The notes under the pieces are model-generated. The model did no database searches and had not been told where the DNA came from. It was given only the letters and a program-made list of their open reading frames with translations. Positions 7,654 through 15,884 of a stretch of DNA of 64,000 bases are shown in pieces. Position 1 is the stretch's first letter. Each line of letters begins with the position of its first letter. The position numbers were made by a program, and so were the translations under genes. Origin of the DNA: Myxococcales bacterium (GTDB taxonomy: Bacteria; Myxococcota_A; Polyangia; Polyangiales; Polyangiaceae); contig JADJKB010000003.1 in NCBI GenBank assembly GCA_016706225.1, positions 1,054,001 to 1,118,000 of the forward strand. The letters are read 5' to 3'.

Positions 7654-8823
7654 TTGGTCGCTGTGCAGGAGCGAGGTGAGTTGCTCGCGCGGATTGAGCG
7701 CCAGTTTTCGGTGGTGCGCGTAGTCGCGCTGCTGGGACCGCGGCAAAGCGGCAAAACAACCGCCGCGCGCATGTACACGGCCAGCGCCCCGGACTACGCA
7801 GGGGAGCAAGCGTATTTCGATCTCGAGGATCCGGATGATCTCCGCCGCCTTGCGGATCCGAAGCTCGCGCTCGGAAACCAGCGCGGACTCGTTGTGATCG
7901 ACGAAATCCAGCGCGCACCGGATTTGTTTCCGGTCCTTCGCGTGCTCGTCGATCGACCCGACAACCAGATGCGTTTGCTCATTCTCGGAAGCGCGTCACA
8001 TGATCTCATCCGCCAGAGTTCAGAGTCTTTGGCGGGACGGCTCGCGACCCTCGAGGTGACTCCACTTTCGGGGGACGAAGTGGATGCAGCGGACCGGGAG
8101 GGACTCTGGCTGCGGGGTGGATTTCCTCCTTCGTTTCTCGCTGACGATGACGCGGGAAGCTGGCTTTGGAGGAAAGCCTACGTGCAAACGTTCCTGGAGC
8201 GCGACATTCCTGCGCTGGGCATTCGCATCGGCGCGCAGGCACTCCACCGATTTTGGCAGATGCTGGCGCACTATCACGGTCAAATCCTCAACGCTTCTGA
8301 ACTGGGACGTTCGCTCGGGATCGGAGACACGACGATCGCTCGCTACGTCGACATCTTGGTTGGGACGTTCATGGTCCGGCGCCTTGCCCCTTGGTTCGAA
8401 AACATCAAGAAACGCCAGGTGAAGCGGCCAAAGGTCTACCTGCGCGATTCTGGGATCCTGCACCAACTCTTGGGCATTCGCTCGGCGTCAGAACTTTTGC
8501 GTCATCCGAAGCTGGGCGCTTCTTGGGAAGGATTCGCCCTCGAAGAAGCAGCCCGCACCATCAACGCTGCGCCCGAGGAGCTCTACTTTTGGTCCGTTCA
8601 TGCACAGGCTGAACTCGACCTTTTGCTCGTGCGCAGCGGCAAGAAGATCGGATTCGAGTTCAAGTTCGCGGACGCCCCGAGCCTCACGGCGTCCATGAGG
8701 ATGGCGCAAGACGTGCTTGCGCTCGACCAACTGATCGTCGTGCGACCCGACGGCAAAGACTATGCACTTGCACGCGGCGTGGAGGTGACGACACTCGAAT
8801 CATTGCGGGCTCGCGCGTGGTGA
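7654..8823 (+). CDS. AAA+ ATPase with DUF4143 domain
   Basis: 389 residues from a TTG (a GTG at 7663 is an alternative start). The N-terminal ATPase has Walker A GPRQSGKT (28-35) and Walker B LVVIDEIQ with Asp-Glu at 83-84. It continues with the family pattern of an AAA_14 domain followed by a DUF4143 domain (about 170-330: RDIPALG, LGIGDTTIARYVDIL, KVYLRDSGILHQLLG). The end (GFEFKFADAP) resembles the restriction-endonuclease-like tail often seen in this family. Such ATPases are common in variable gene pools and their function is unclear; a toxin-antitoxin or defence link is sometimes proposed. Lower GC at third positions than neighbours suggests transfer. Confidence 0.88.
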   Translation: MVAVQERGELLARIERQFSVVRVVALLGPRQSGKTTAARMYTASAPDYAGEQAYFDLEDPDDLRRLADPKLALGNQRGLVVIDEIQRAPDLFPVLRVLVDRPDNQMRLLILGSASHDLIRQSSESLAGRLATLEVTPLSGDEVDAADREGLWLRGGFPPSFLADDDAGSWLWRKAYVQTFLERDIPALGIRIGAQALHRFWQMLAHYHGQILNASELGRSLGIGDTTIARYVDILVGTFMVRRLAPWFENIKKRQVKRPKVYLRDSGILHQLLGIRSASELLRHPKLGASWEGFALEEAARTINAAPEELYFWSVHAQAELDLLLVRSGKKIGFEFKFADAPSLTASMRMAQDVLALDQLIVVRPDGKDYALARGVEVTTLESLRARAW

Positions 8824-9051
8824 GTGTTGCCGCGCAGGCTGGCCGATGAGGGAACTACCCTCCCCACGAGTATCCGGGGATCATCGTGCTCCGCCTCGCC
8901 CGGGCGCCAGCGCTCTGTCCCGGCAAGTTGGGGCAGCTCGAGGCCTTGCAGCCTCGTTTCCGCGCGAGCTCGTGGGCGGCGGCGCGGACACTGCGACCTC
9001 TGGCTTCACGACCGGGCCCTCCGCGGCAGCTTGCGCTATCGTCTGCTGGTT

Positions 9052-9951
9052 GTGCGTGCGGCCTGGCTCTCGACCCTGATCTCTTGCGGTGCGCTGGCCG
9101 CGTGCTTGGACATCGCGGAGTCGGAGTCAGCGAGTGGCGGCGGAGGCTTCGTGGCGACCGGCGGCACGACCTCGGGCGGTGGCGGGGCGGCGGGCACCGC
9201 GGGGCTCGGCGGTGATGCGGGCACCGGTGGCAGTGCGGGCACGGGCGGTGGCGCAGGCGCCGCTGGAACCCCGAACGACGGCGGCGGAGACGCCGCGGCC
9301 AAGACACCCTTCGTGTTGGCCGACTTCAGCAGCGAACAATCGGGCGACAGCGCCCCGAACGCGACGGGACTCACGTTTGCGGCGACGGTCCCAGCGTCGA
9401 CACGTTTCATGCTCGCCTGCGGCCATGCCCGCGACAACGACACGGCGTCGAACTTCTACGGCACCATCAGTCTCAGCGGACAACCGATGCTCGCCGTCGA
9501 TCCCGCGGCCAGCGGCGTCGTCGGCAACAACCAGGCCGGCGTGCGGTGTTTTTCCCAAGACGACCCAGCGACGGGGCCACAGGTCGTCCAGTTCAGCGTG
9601 CTCGCCGGCCACAGCCTGGACTACCTGCGCATCTCAACTTTCTATTTCAATCGCCCGGCGCTCGTGCACGCGCACGCCATCGCGACCCACAGCGGCGGTA
9701 ACCAGCACAAGAGCAGCATCGTCACCAGCGAGCCGGCGATCGTGCTGGTGGCCTACACGAAGTATTACACCCAGACACTGAACACCTCCGGATTCACCGA
9801 GCTGTTCGACAGCGCCGGGTTCGGCGGTGAGGCGGTGCAGTACGGGGCCTATGAAGTGCAGACCAGCGCGGGCGCGGCAAATTGGAACGTCACCTGGGGC
9901 GGCTCGTCGTCATGGGGCGGCAGCCAGATCATGGCCATAGTGCCCAAATGA
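9052..9951 (+). CDS. secreted lipoprotein with Gly/Thr-rich linker and beta-rich domain
   Basis: 299 residues from the GTG at 9052. This start gives a signal peptide with lipobox (RAAWLSTLISCGALAAC), whereas the upstream extension of the frame is Arg-rich and unlike a protein. A Gly/Ala/Thr linker (about 27-80) precedes a domain of about 215 residues rich in beta-strand patterns and aromatic residues (for example VLVAYTKYYTQTL and NWNVTWGGSSSWGGSQIMAI at the very end). The C-terminal pattern resembles jelly-roll surface domains of phage-tail or myxobacterial proteins. No catalytic motif is visible. Role unknown, location outer surface or periplasm. Confidence 0.75.
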   Translation: MRAAWLSTLISCGALAACLDIAESESASGGGGFVATGGTTSGGGGAAGTAGLGGDAGTGGSAGTGGGAGAAGTPNDGGGDAAAKTPFVLADFSSEQSGDSAPNATGLTFAATVPASTRFMLACGHARDNDTASNFYGTISLSGQPMLAVDPAASGVVGNNQAGVRCFSQDDPATGPQVVQFSVLAGHSLDYLRISTFYFNRPALVHAHAIATHSGGNQHKSSIVTSEPAIVLVAYTKYYTQTLNTSGFTELFDSAGFGGEAVQYGAYEVQTSAGAANWNVTWGGSSSWGGSQIMAIVPK

Positions 9952-10086
9952 TCGGCGGACGGGCGCACCACGCAGGCTAGCCGGTGGGGACCGCGCCATT
10001 TCGGCGAGACGGACGGGCTCAGGTCCATGATACTCCCGCCCTTCACGCGGCGAGCGCGCGCTTGCCCCATAGCAGGGAGGACATCC

Positions 10087-10548
10087 ATGACGACTTTCGT
10101 TCATCACGAGCTCAACACCAGCGATCCGGCGGCCGCCAAGAAGTTCTACAAGGGACTCTTCGGGTGGAGCTTCCAGGACATGAAGATGCCCGACGGCAGC
10201 GTCTACAGCATGTTCACCACCGCCGAGAAACAGGGCGGCGGGATCCAGAAGCACCCGATGCCGGGTTCACCGAACGCTTGGCTCCAGTACATCGGAGTCG
10301 CCTCCGTCAAGAAGTCGATCGCCAAGGCTGCGAAGCTCGGCGCCAACATCATCGTCCCGTACATGCCGATCCCTGGGCACGGCGCCCTCGGCGTCTTCGC
10401 GGATCCAACCGGCGCGACCTGCGCGGTGTGGGAACCGTCAGCGGCGCCGGCAGCAAAGAAGGCGACCACGAAGAAGGCCGCCAAGAAGACCAGCAAGAAG
10501 GTCGCCAAGAAGACCGCCAAGAAGACCGCGAAGAAGCGCCGCCGTTAG
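10087..10548 (+). CDS. glyoxalase/VOC-fold protein with a histone-H1-like lysine-rich tail
   Basis: 153 residues from the ATG at 10087, which has GGGAGGA just upstream. Residues 1-117 are a single vicinal-oxygen-chelate unit: TFVHHELNTSDPAAAKKFYK at the start, GWSFQDMKMPDG in the middle and GVFADPTGATCAVWEP at the end, matching the usual 'VOC family' pattern. The last 35 residues are Ala/Lys/Thr repeats of the KKTAKK type ending KKRRR, as in histone H1 or bacterial H1-like proteins. The first part would fit a small-molecule enzyme or binding protein. The tail predicts binding to DNA or another polyanion. No partner gene is visible. Confidence 0.8.
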   Translation: MTTFVHHELNTSDPAAAKKFYKGLFGWSFQDMKMPDGSVYSMFTTAEKQGGGIQKHPMPGSPNAWLQYIGVASVKKSIAKAAKLGANIIVPYMPIPGHGALGVFADPTGATCAVWEPSAAPAAKKATTKKAAKKTSKKVAKKTAKKTAKKRRR

Positions 10549-10625
10549 TCGGAGCGACTTCAATCACCGGCTCGATGTCCTCGCGGTGCGCGCTCGCCCG
10601 CGAGGACTCGTTCTCGTACCAGCCG

Positions 10626-11102
10626 TCAGTCCCTGGTGCCGTGAAGCTGCCGGTGCGCCTCGAACAGGACGATGCCCAGGCAGACCGCGAGATTCAGGCT
10701 CTGGGTCTTACCTTGCGATTCGACGGTCAGGCTGGTCTGGGCATCCGCGACGACGGCAGGGGGCAGCCCGTGGCTTTCGGGACCGAACACGAGCAGGTCG
10801 TTCAGAGCGAACCGAAACTGCGTGAGCGGAGTCGCTCCGGATTGCGCGACCGTTGCGACGACGCGCCCCGAGTAATTGCCCAGGAACTGCCCGGGGTCAT
10901 CCACTCGGTGCCACTGGATCTTCGCGAAGGCGCCAGCGGAGACCACGCGCATTTCACGAGCGCGAGACTTCCCGTAGCGCTCACGAACCAGGCGTCGCGG
11001 ATCGAACACGTGACACTCGCGGTGACCGAAGACCTCCAGCGTCCGGGCCAGCACGCAGAGGTTGCGGAAGTCCTGCGGGGCATAGAGGAACACGCTCGTC
11101 AT
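10626..11102 (-). CDS. TrmH/SPOUT-family RNA 2'-O-methyltransferase (TrmL-like size)
   Basis: 158 residues, the length of TrmL-type enzymes. The SPOUT motifs are visible: LLVFGPESHGLPPAVV (motif 2) and SQGKTQSLNLAVCLGIVLFE (motif 3). Both build the trefoil knot that binds S-adenosylmethionine. The N-terminal FLYAPQDFRNLCVLARTLEVFG corresponds to motif 1 with Asn. These enzymes methylate ribose 2'-OH groups in tRNA or rRNA in the cytoplasm. The target cannot be told from sequence; wobble-position TrmL and SpoU-like rRNA methylases are both possible. Confidence 0.85.
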   Translation of the reverse strand: MTSVFLYAPQDFRNLCVLARTLEVFGHRECHVFDPRRLVRERYGKSRAREMRVVSAGAFAKIQWHRVDDPGQFLGNYSGRVVATVAQSGATPLTQFRFALNDLLVFGPESHGLPPAVVADAQTSLTVESQGKTQSLNLAVCLGIVLFEAHRQLHGTRD

Positions 11103-11142
11103 GGGTCACACGGAGTCTCGAGCAGTCGTGCTCATGCGCAGC

Positions 11143-11865
11143 CTACTCGTCCATTCCGATGGAGAGCGACTCTTCTTCGGCGACGCTCAGGGCAATCCGG
11201 CGTGCTGACTCCAGGTCGAGGTTCAACAGACTCGCGAGCTCTGTCAACGGAATGCCAGGACGGGCGCGCGCGAGATCGCCGATCGTCGCCCGCAGCGAGC
11301 TACTGCCCAAGGGATCGATGAAACGAACGGATCTCCCCGCACGTCGCCCGAGCTGAAGCAGCGCCTCATAGCGATCGAAGTCCGGTGGCCAGGTTCCGTT
11401 CCTGGCGATGTCCGCGAGGGTTTCCGGGGCAAGGCGCAGCATGCAGAAGACGTCGTTCTGGCGTTCTTCCGAACCGACGAGCCAGCCTTGCCCGCACTCA
11501 CGGCAGCGACTGGCCCACAACCACCAGAAGTCGGGCCCCCGCCGCGCGACCTCCTCCAGGGACGCGAACACTCCCCTGTGTTCACCCATGTCGACGACGC
11601 CGCAATTGGCGACGGCCAAGCAGTCGCAGGTGTGACTCGCCAACGCGCGCAGCACGCCCTCCAGACGCGTGCGCAGGGAGTCGACGGCAACGACGTCACG
11701 GAAGTCCGTCGAAATGAGCTCCAGGTGCCCGTCCTGGCCAAGCAGCGCTCCCAGCGTCTGGGACAAGTAACACCGCTCAGCGAAGTCTTTCGTGCTCAGG
11801 TCTCCGCGCACGAACTCCCAGAGCGTGACGATGTCGGCGCTGAGTGGGGCGGCGGCTTCTGTCAT
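11143..11865 (-). CDS. protein of unknown function with a Cys motif
   Basis: 240 residues. The N-terminal third (LWEFVRGDLSTKDFAERCYL, then LELISTDFRD) resembles the start of small immunity-like proteins that carry a WxFV-G----dF pattern; this is a weak resemblance by eye. A mid-region CRECGQGW could be half of a zinc site. The C-terminal part is helical, with LTELASLLNLDLESARRIAL looking like a degenerate helix-turn-helix. Not recognised. It sits in an accessory-like stretch together with a toxin-antitoxin pair. Confidence 0.6.
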   Translation of the reverse strand: MTEAAAPLSADIVTLWEFVRGDLSTKDFAERCYLSQTLGALLGQDGHLELISTDFRDVVAVDSLRTRLEGVLRALASHTCDCLAVANCGVVDMGEHRGVFASLEEVARRGPDFWWLWASRCRECGQGWLVGSEERQNDVFCMLRLAPETLADIARNGTWPPDFDRYEALLQLGRRAGRSVRFIDPLGSSSLRATIGDLARARPGIPLTELASLLNLDLESARRIALSVAEEESLSIGMDE

Positions 11866-11890
11866 CGGGTCTTACGCGGACGAGTCAGCG

Positions 11891-12358
11891 TCATCGGGAC
11901 GGAGGTATTCTGGCACGAGTCGAATGCAGCCGCGCGGCGATGGCCTCGACTACACGAGGGGCGTTCAACTTCCACTCGCCCGGGACGTACGTGCCGAGCC
12001 AAGCGTAAGGCTCCGATTCGGCCGAGTCGCCGCGCAGGTAGCGACCCAGGAATTCCAGGTGCTCGCGGTTCCAGGCCCAAACCCTGATTCGACCAACATC
12101 GAAGGTCCAGTAGCACGCTGGCAAGTGGTCGTACGCGAGGCCCGAAGCTCTGTGGAGGCACGCGGTGCATGCAACCTGCCAATCCTCGAGGGACCACGAC
12201 GGGGACATGTCACCGATCAACGACGGTTCGCTGGACTCGGACGCTTTCTTGGCGGTGGCCAAAGCCCCGCATCGCGGGCACGCAACCTCGAGGTCGCGCG
12301 GCCGACAGCGGTGTCCGTAGCGGACATGGGCCGGTCCAGCAGCGTGTCTCGCAGTCAT
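11891..12358 (-). CDS. small zinc-ribbon-like protein of unknown function
   Basis: 155 residues. Two CxxC pairs (CPRC at about 27-30 and CTAC at about 63-66) would form a zinc ribbon. They are followed by a pattern (YWTFDVGRIRVWAWNREHLE) recalled from a family of small hypothetical proteins with the theme 'WAxNREHLEFL'. The sequence then ends in a helix (NAPRVVEAIAARL). Role unknown; the start could lie a few codons to either side of 12358. Confidence 0.6.
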   Translation of the reverse strand: MTARHAAGPAHVRYGHRCRPRDLEVACPRCGALATAKKASESSEPSLIGDMSPSWSLEDWQVACTACLHRASGLAYDHLPACYWTFDVGRIRVWAWNREHLEFLGRYLRGDSAESEPYAWLGTYVPGEWKLNAPRVVEAIAARLHSTRARIPPSR

Positions 12359-12538
12359 GTTCTAGGTCCGCAGTGCGAGTCACGCTTTCACCCGCGCACG
12401 CCGAGCGTCAAGTCGTCATTCGGCAAGGCGCGGCAGACGCGGGGAGGCAGATCGGGTGCGATGGTGAGCCTGGACGCAGGGATCGTGTTGTGGTTGCGAC
12501 GACGACGCCGACGGCCGCAGGCCACCTCAGGGCGCGGG

Positions 12539-12964
12539 CTAGGCCGCACCCGCCACAAGGTCAAAGTGAACTTGAACACCGAGGGCATCCGCAACCTTCC
12601 GAAGAGTGGCGATGGATGGATTCGCGCCTGGGCGCTCGAGTTTCGCCATCTGCTGCTGGGACACGCCAACCCTGCGCGCGAGCTGCGCCTGGGTGAGACC
12701 GGCCGCCTGTCGCGCCCATCGGAGCGAGACAGCAACGGCGAGCTGAGGATCCACCGCAATGGGCTCCGCGCGGCGTGCGGTCGAGGCGGGTTTAGGCGGG
12801 GAGCGTCCGTCGACGAGATGAGCCTCGAGCCAACCTTCGAGAGCTTTCCTCGCCGCAGCCAGGACGCGCTCCTTGGAGGGCGCGCAGGTCGCGCACCCCG
12901 GGGCATCAACGAAGACAGCTGTCCACTGACGTCCTTCGCGATCGAGCTTGGCGTGGTAGTGCAT
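12539..12964 (-). CDS. hicB: HicB-type antitoxin with XRE helix-turn-helix
   Basis: 141 residues. Residues 1-50 match the partial RNase-H-like HicB fold (MHYHAKLDREGRQWTAVF, then DAPGCATCAPSKERVL). A Pro-rich linker leads to an XRE-type helix-turn-helix (about 83-135: ARQAAGLTQAQLARRVGVSQ, with QMAKLERPGANPSIATLRKV). Such antitoxins bind and neutralise HicA and repress their own operon. The gene starts 6 bases after hicA stops, so the two form an operon with the toxin first, as usual for HicAB. The palindrome upstream of hicA is the likely binding site. Confidence 0.92.
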   Translation of the reverse strand: MHYHAKLDREGRQWTAVFVDAPGCATCAPSKERVLAAARKALEGWLEAHLVDGRSPPKPASTARRAEPIAVDPQLAVAVSLRWARQAAGLTQAQLARRVGVSQQQMAKLERPGANPSIATLRKVADALGVQVHFDLVAGAA

Positions 12965-12970
12965 GGGTTC

Positions 12971-13165
12971 CTAGGTCAGTCTGAGTCCGGTGATGCGCTC
13001 GATACTCTTGAGCACGCCGATCGAGAGGTCTTTCTTGGGATGCGGGACCGTAACGATGGCGGGGTTGGTGGCGTGTTTGAAGTGGTGGTGGTCACCTTTG
13101 GCTCGGACGAGCACCCAACCCGCGTTAGTGAGCGCCCGAATGACATCCGTCGAGCTGCGCACCAT
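12971..13165 (-). CDS. hicA: HicA-type toxin, mRNA interferase
   Basis: 64 residues, the normal size. It has the HicA double-stranded-RNA-binding-like core: a first helix with DVIRALTNAGWVLVRAKG, then the GDHHHFKH segment with the catalytic His near residue 27, then VTVPHPKKDLSIGVLKSIER. HicA cleaves mRNA without the ribosome and arrests growth until HicB is restored. It lies first in the operon and directly behind a palindromic operator. No Shine-Dalgarno sequence is visible, so translation may be weak. Confidence 0.93.
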   Translation of the reverse strand: MVRSSTDVIRALTNAGWVLVRAKGDHHHFKHATNPAIVTVPHPKKDLSIGVLKSIERITGLRLT

Positions 13166-13169
13166 TGAA

Positions 13170-13193
13170 ATCTACAACATTTGGGTTGTAGAT
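13170..13193. promoter_or_regulatory. perfect 9-bp palindrome upstream of hicA, probable HicB operator
   Basis: Arms atctacaac (13170-13178) and gttgtagat (13185-13193) with a 6-base spacer, ending 4 bases upstream of the hicA start codon. The position, perfect symmetry and AT-rich content fit autoregulation by the HicB helix-turn-helix. Confidence 0.75.
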
Positions 13194-13625
13194 CAAGTAT
13201 TGCTCGCCAACGCCCTCAACCTTTGGAAGGTGCTTGCTCGCGGGGTGCGGCCCGCCCACCTGAAAGTCCGCACCAGAAGAACCCAAAGGACCGGAACCGC
13301 GAGAGTCATCGCAGCGACATGCAAAACCAACGGAGTTCCGACGGACGTGCCAAGAATGACCATTGGTATCAACGGGACTGCGTAGGCGACGAACACCGCC
13401 GGCGCGAATCGAGCCCCCCGTTGCACGTCTGGTACGCTTCGGTAGATCGCGGTACTCGAAACCAAAGAGACCCGCGGTCCCGACGCTCGCATCGCTGGCG
13501 GCATCGATCACAGCAGTGGCGCGGGGCGGCGGTGCTCCCTCGGGGTCGACACAGGCCAGCGCGAGTAGCCCGATGACGAGAATCGCGGCGACTCTCACGC
13601 CGGCGGTCGATCGAACGCGCATCAT
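13193..13625 (-). pseudogene. small membrane protein gene disrupted at a six-G run
   Basis: From the ATG at 13625 the frame encodes a hydrophobic start (RVAAILVIGLLALAC) followed by about 40 sensible residues, then turns into Arg-rich nonsense. The second frame from 13419 downward encodes two clear membrane helices (FAPAVFVAYAVPLIPMVILG and HVAAMTLAVPVLWVLLV) up to a stop at 13193. Removing one G from the G6 run at 13414-13419 joins them into one reading frame of 144 residues. So this is either a real frameshift or an assembly error in a homopolymer. The family is unknown. It could also be two separate small genes. Confidence 0.45.
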
Positions 13626-13752
13626 GATTGGACCACGCTTCGCCTGATCCGTTCCCGATCGCCGCAAGCTCTCAGGCGCTGCACTGAGGTCGCGCTTCCC
13701 CCGCATGCGAGCGGAAGGCCGCGGCACTCGGCAGCGCCGGGTTGGTACAGGC

Positions 13753-14280
13753 CTAGTATTCGTACTCGACCGTGTTGAGGGACTTCACCTTGTCCTTCCA
13801 GGTGATGGCGCTGATCTGTTGTTTCATGCAGGCGACGACCTTGTCGTTCTTGGGTTTGGCCGTGATGTCCATGCCGACGGCCTTGCCGTCCCAGATCGCC
13901 ACCTTCAACTTCACATGCTGGGTCGGTGACATCTTGCAGGGTTTGTACAGGGCTTCGTCGAGCAGCGGCTTGCTGAGTGCCTCTTGCTCGACGTTGACCC
14001 GCGGCGTGCCCTGCGGCACGGCGTTGATCGCCTCGTCGACGCTGCTGCCCTCCTTGAACGTCGGCTCGACCGCAGCCGGCTTGGGCGCCGTCTTGCCTTC
14101 CTTGGTGTCGCCTTCGTCAGACTTCGGCTCGTCGCTTGGCTCGGACTTCGGCTCCGGCTTCGGCTCGGGCTTTGTTTGCTCCATCGGCGGATCGGGTGCG
14201 TCCGCGGGGGGCGTACTGCCTCCGCAGGCGAACACGAACGCCGCGATACATCCCAGACACGTCGTGAATGATCCCCTCAT
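13753..14280 (-). CDS. secreted lipoprotein with Pro/Glu/Lys linker and a C-terminal domain of unknown function
   Basis: 175 residues. The signal peptide ends in the lipobox FVFACGG. It is followed by an extended KPEPKPEPKSEPSDEPKSDE linker and a charged spacer. The last 85 residues form a globular domain with Cys at two positions (KPCKMSPTQHVKLKV, VVACMKQQ) and a closing strand VEYEY. Linkers of this type allow a lipid-anchored domain to reach into the periplasm. In myxobacteria the C-terminal domain with KxCKM...VACM recurs in lipoproteins of unknown role. No catalytic residues recognised. Confidence 0.72.
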   Translation of the reverse strand: MRGSFTTCLGCIAAFVFACGGSTPPADAPDPPMEQTKPEPKPEPKSEPSDEPKSDEGDTKEGKTAPKPAAVEPTFKEGSSVDEAINAVPQGTPRVNVEQEALSKPLLDEALYKPCKMSPTQHVKLKVAIWDGKAVGMDITAKPKNDKVVACMKQQISAITWKDKVKSLNTVEYEY

Positions 14281-14347
14281 GGTGGGCGGAGGATAGGCCC
14301 GGGCGCGGCGCGGGTCGAGAGGCTCGAATGACGAGCGTCAGGTCACC

Positions 14348-14605
14348 TCAGCCGCCGCTCAGGGCCTGAACGAGCTGGATCTCGTCGGCCGGGTCGAGCC
14401 GCACCGCGAGATCGAACACCTGCTCTCCGTTGCGGAAGAACCGCATGTGAGGCCGCATCTGGTCTTGTTCGTCCACGATCCGAAAACGGATGCCAGGGTA
14501 GCGGGCGTCGAGATCCGCGAGCAGCGCCGCGAACGTGGTGCCCCTCGCCTCGACCTCACGCTCCTTCGTGTACGAGAGCAACGGGCTCGGGATCAGGACC
14601 TTCAT
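14348..14605 (-). CDS. MoaD/ThiS-family ubiquitin-like sulfur-carrier protein
   Basis: 85 residues. The start at 14605 begins MKVLIPSPLLSYT and overlaps the stop of the upstream gene by 4 bases (ATGA), so translation is coupled. The fold is that of beta-grasp sulfur carriers: LLADLDARYPGIRFRIVDEQ, FFRNGEQVF, and the terminal EIQLVQALSGG ending in Gly-Gly. The C-terminal Gly-Gly would be adenylated and thiocarboxylated in molybdopterin or thiamine synthesis or in other sulfur transfer. No MoaE or ThiG partner is present here, so its pathway is unknown. Confidence 0.85.
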   Translation of the reverse strand: MKVLIPSPLLSYTKEREVEARGTTFAALLADLDARYPGIRFRIVDEQDQMRPHMRFFRNGEQVFDLAVRLDPADEIQLVQALSGG

Positions 14606-15786
14606 GACGCGAGCTCTGCGGCCTCCACCGCGTAGATCTCCGGTAGGTGGCGGACGATGTTGTGGAAGCGGCGGCCTTCGTCGCGGCTCATCCAGAGCTC
14701 GCCGCCAGTGGTGCCGAAGTACACACCGACCGGGTCGTGCCCATCTACGGCCATCGCCTGGCGTTTGACCGTCAGCCACGCCTGTGTGGTTGGCAGCCCC
14801 GCATCCAGACGCTGCCAGCTCTTGCCGCCATCGCGCGTCACGTAGACTGCGGGTTTGCCCTCCGGGGAGGTGCGTGGCCAGACGTTGCTTCCGTCCATCG
14901 GAAATACCCAGGCGACGTCGGCGTTGCGGGGGTGCACGACCACGTTGAAACCGATGTCACCGACCTTCTTCGGCATGTGTTTACCGATGCGCACCCACTC
15001 GTTGCTCGGGCGATCGATGCGGTAGATGCCGCAGTGGTTCTGCTGGTACAGCCGATCGGGCCGGGTCGGGCAGATGGCGAGGCAGTGCGGATCGTGGAAC
15101 ACGATGTTCTTCGGGTCGAACCCCCCGACGACCTCGAGGCCCTTCACCAGCGGCGTCCACGTCTTGCCGCGATCGCGCGACTCGTGCACGCCGCCGCTCG
15201 ACATGGCGAGGTAGAGGTGTGAGGCCCTGCGCGGGTCGACGAGGATCGAGTGCAGCTTCGGGCCGTCCGGTGTGCCGTCCTGCGGGCCACCCATCCACTC
15301 GCGATACTTGGGGTTGTCGTTCAACCCCGAGACGGGCTCCCAGCTGGCGCCGCCGTCCTCGGAACGAAACAGTCCGTGCGGAGACGTGCCCGCGTACCAC
15401 ACACCCTTTTCGCTCGTGTGCCCCGGCGTGAGCCAGAAAGTGTGATCGACCACGCGACCTTTCTCACCCTTGGCTACCTTGGGAAACGCCGGCGGTCGTT
15501 TGGCCTCGCTCCAGCTCTTGCCGAAGTTCGTGGAGCGGAAGATCGTCGGGCCGAGGTGACCGGTCTTGGCTGCCGCGAGCAGCGTGCGCCCGTCGCGCGG
15601 GTCGAGCACCAGATGACTGATGATGTGGCCGAGGAAGTGCGGGCCGTCGACGCTGAAGTTGCGGCGCGCGGCGTCGCTCTTGTAGATCCACGCGCCCTTG
15701 CGGGTCGCAACGAGCAGCGCGACGCGTTGTTTGGTGGCGCGGGGTGAGGTGGGACGCGAGGGTGCCTTCTTGGTGCGCTTCGGCAT
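14602..15786 (-). CDS. BNR/sialidase-like beta-propeller protein (VPS10-type repeats)
   Basis: 394 residues. Several Asp-box-like motifs are visible: FRSTNFGKSWS, FRSEDGGASWEP, HESRDRGKTWTP, YVTRDGGKSWQ and WMSRDEGRRF. This is the pattern of a six- or seven-bladed propeller. The N-terminus is Lys/Arg-rich with no export signal, so it is likely cytoplasmic. Family annotation is often 'exo-alpha-sialidase' or 'glycosyl hydrolase', but the catalytic tyrosine/glutamate set of sialidases is not evident. The pair with a MoaD-like protein recurs in many bacteria (recalled, not checked) and points to a common but unknown process. Confidence 0.82.
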   Translation of the reverse strand: MPKRTKKAPSRPTSPRATKQRVALLVATRKGAWIYKSDAARRNFSVDGPHFLGHIISHLVLDPRDGRTLLAAAKTGHLGPTIFRSTNFGKSWSEAKRPPAFPKVAKGEKGRVVDHTFWLTPGHTSEKGVWYAGTSPHGLFRSEDGGASWEPVSGLNDNPKYREWMGGPQDGTPDGPKLHSILVDPRRASHLYLAMSSGGVHESRDRGKTWTPLVKGLEVVGGFDPKNIVFHDPHCLAICPTRPDRLYQQNHCGIYRIDRPSNEWVRIGKHMPKKVGDIGFNVVVHPRNADVAWVFPMDGSNVWPRTSPEGKPAVYVTRDGGKSWQRLDAGLPTTQAWLTVKRQAMAVDGHDPVGVYFGTTGGELWMSRDEGRRFHNIVRHLPEIYAVEAAELAS

Positions 15787-15884
15787 GGCGCGACGATGCC
15801 AGAAAGCCGGGACAGCGGGAAGGCAGGCTGGTCCGGCGCGCGGTCAAGCCCGGAAAACAAACGACGTTCAACCTGTTCGGCGCT

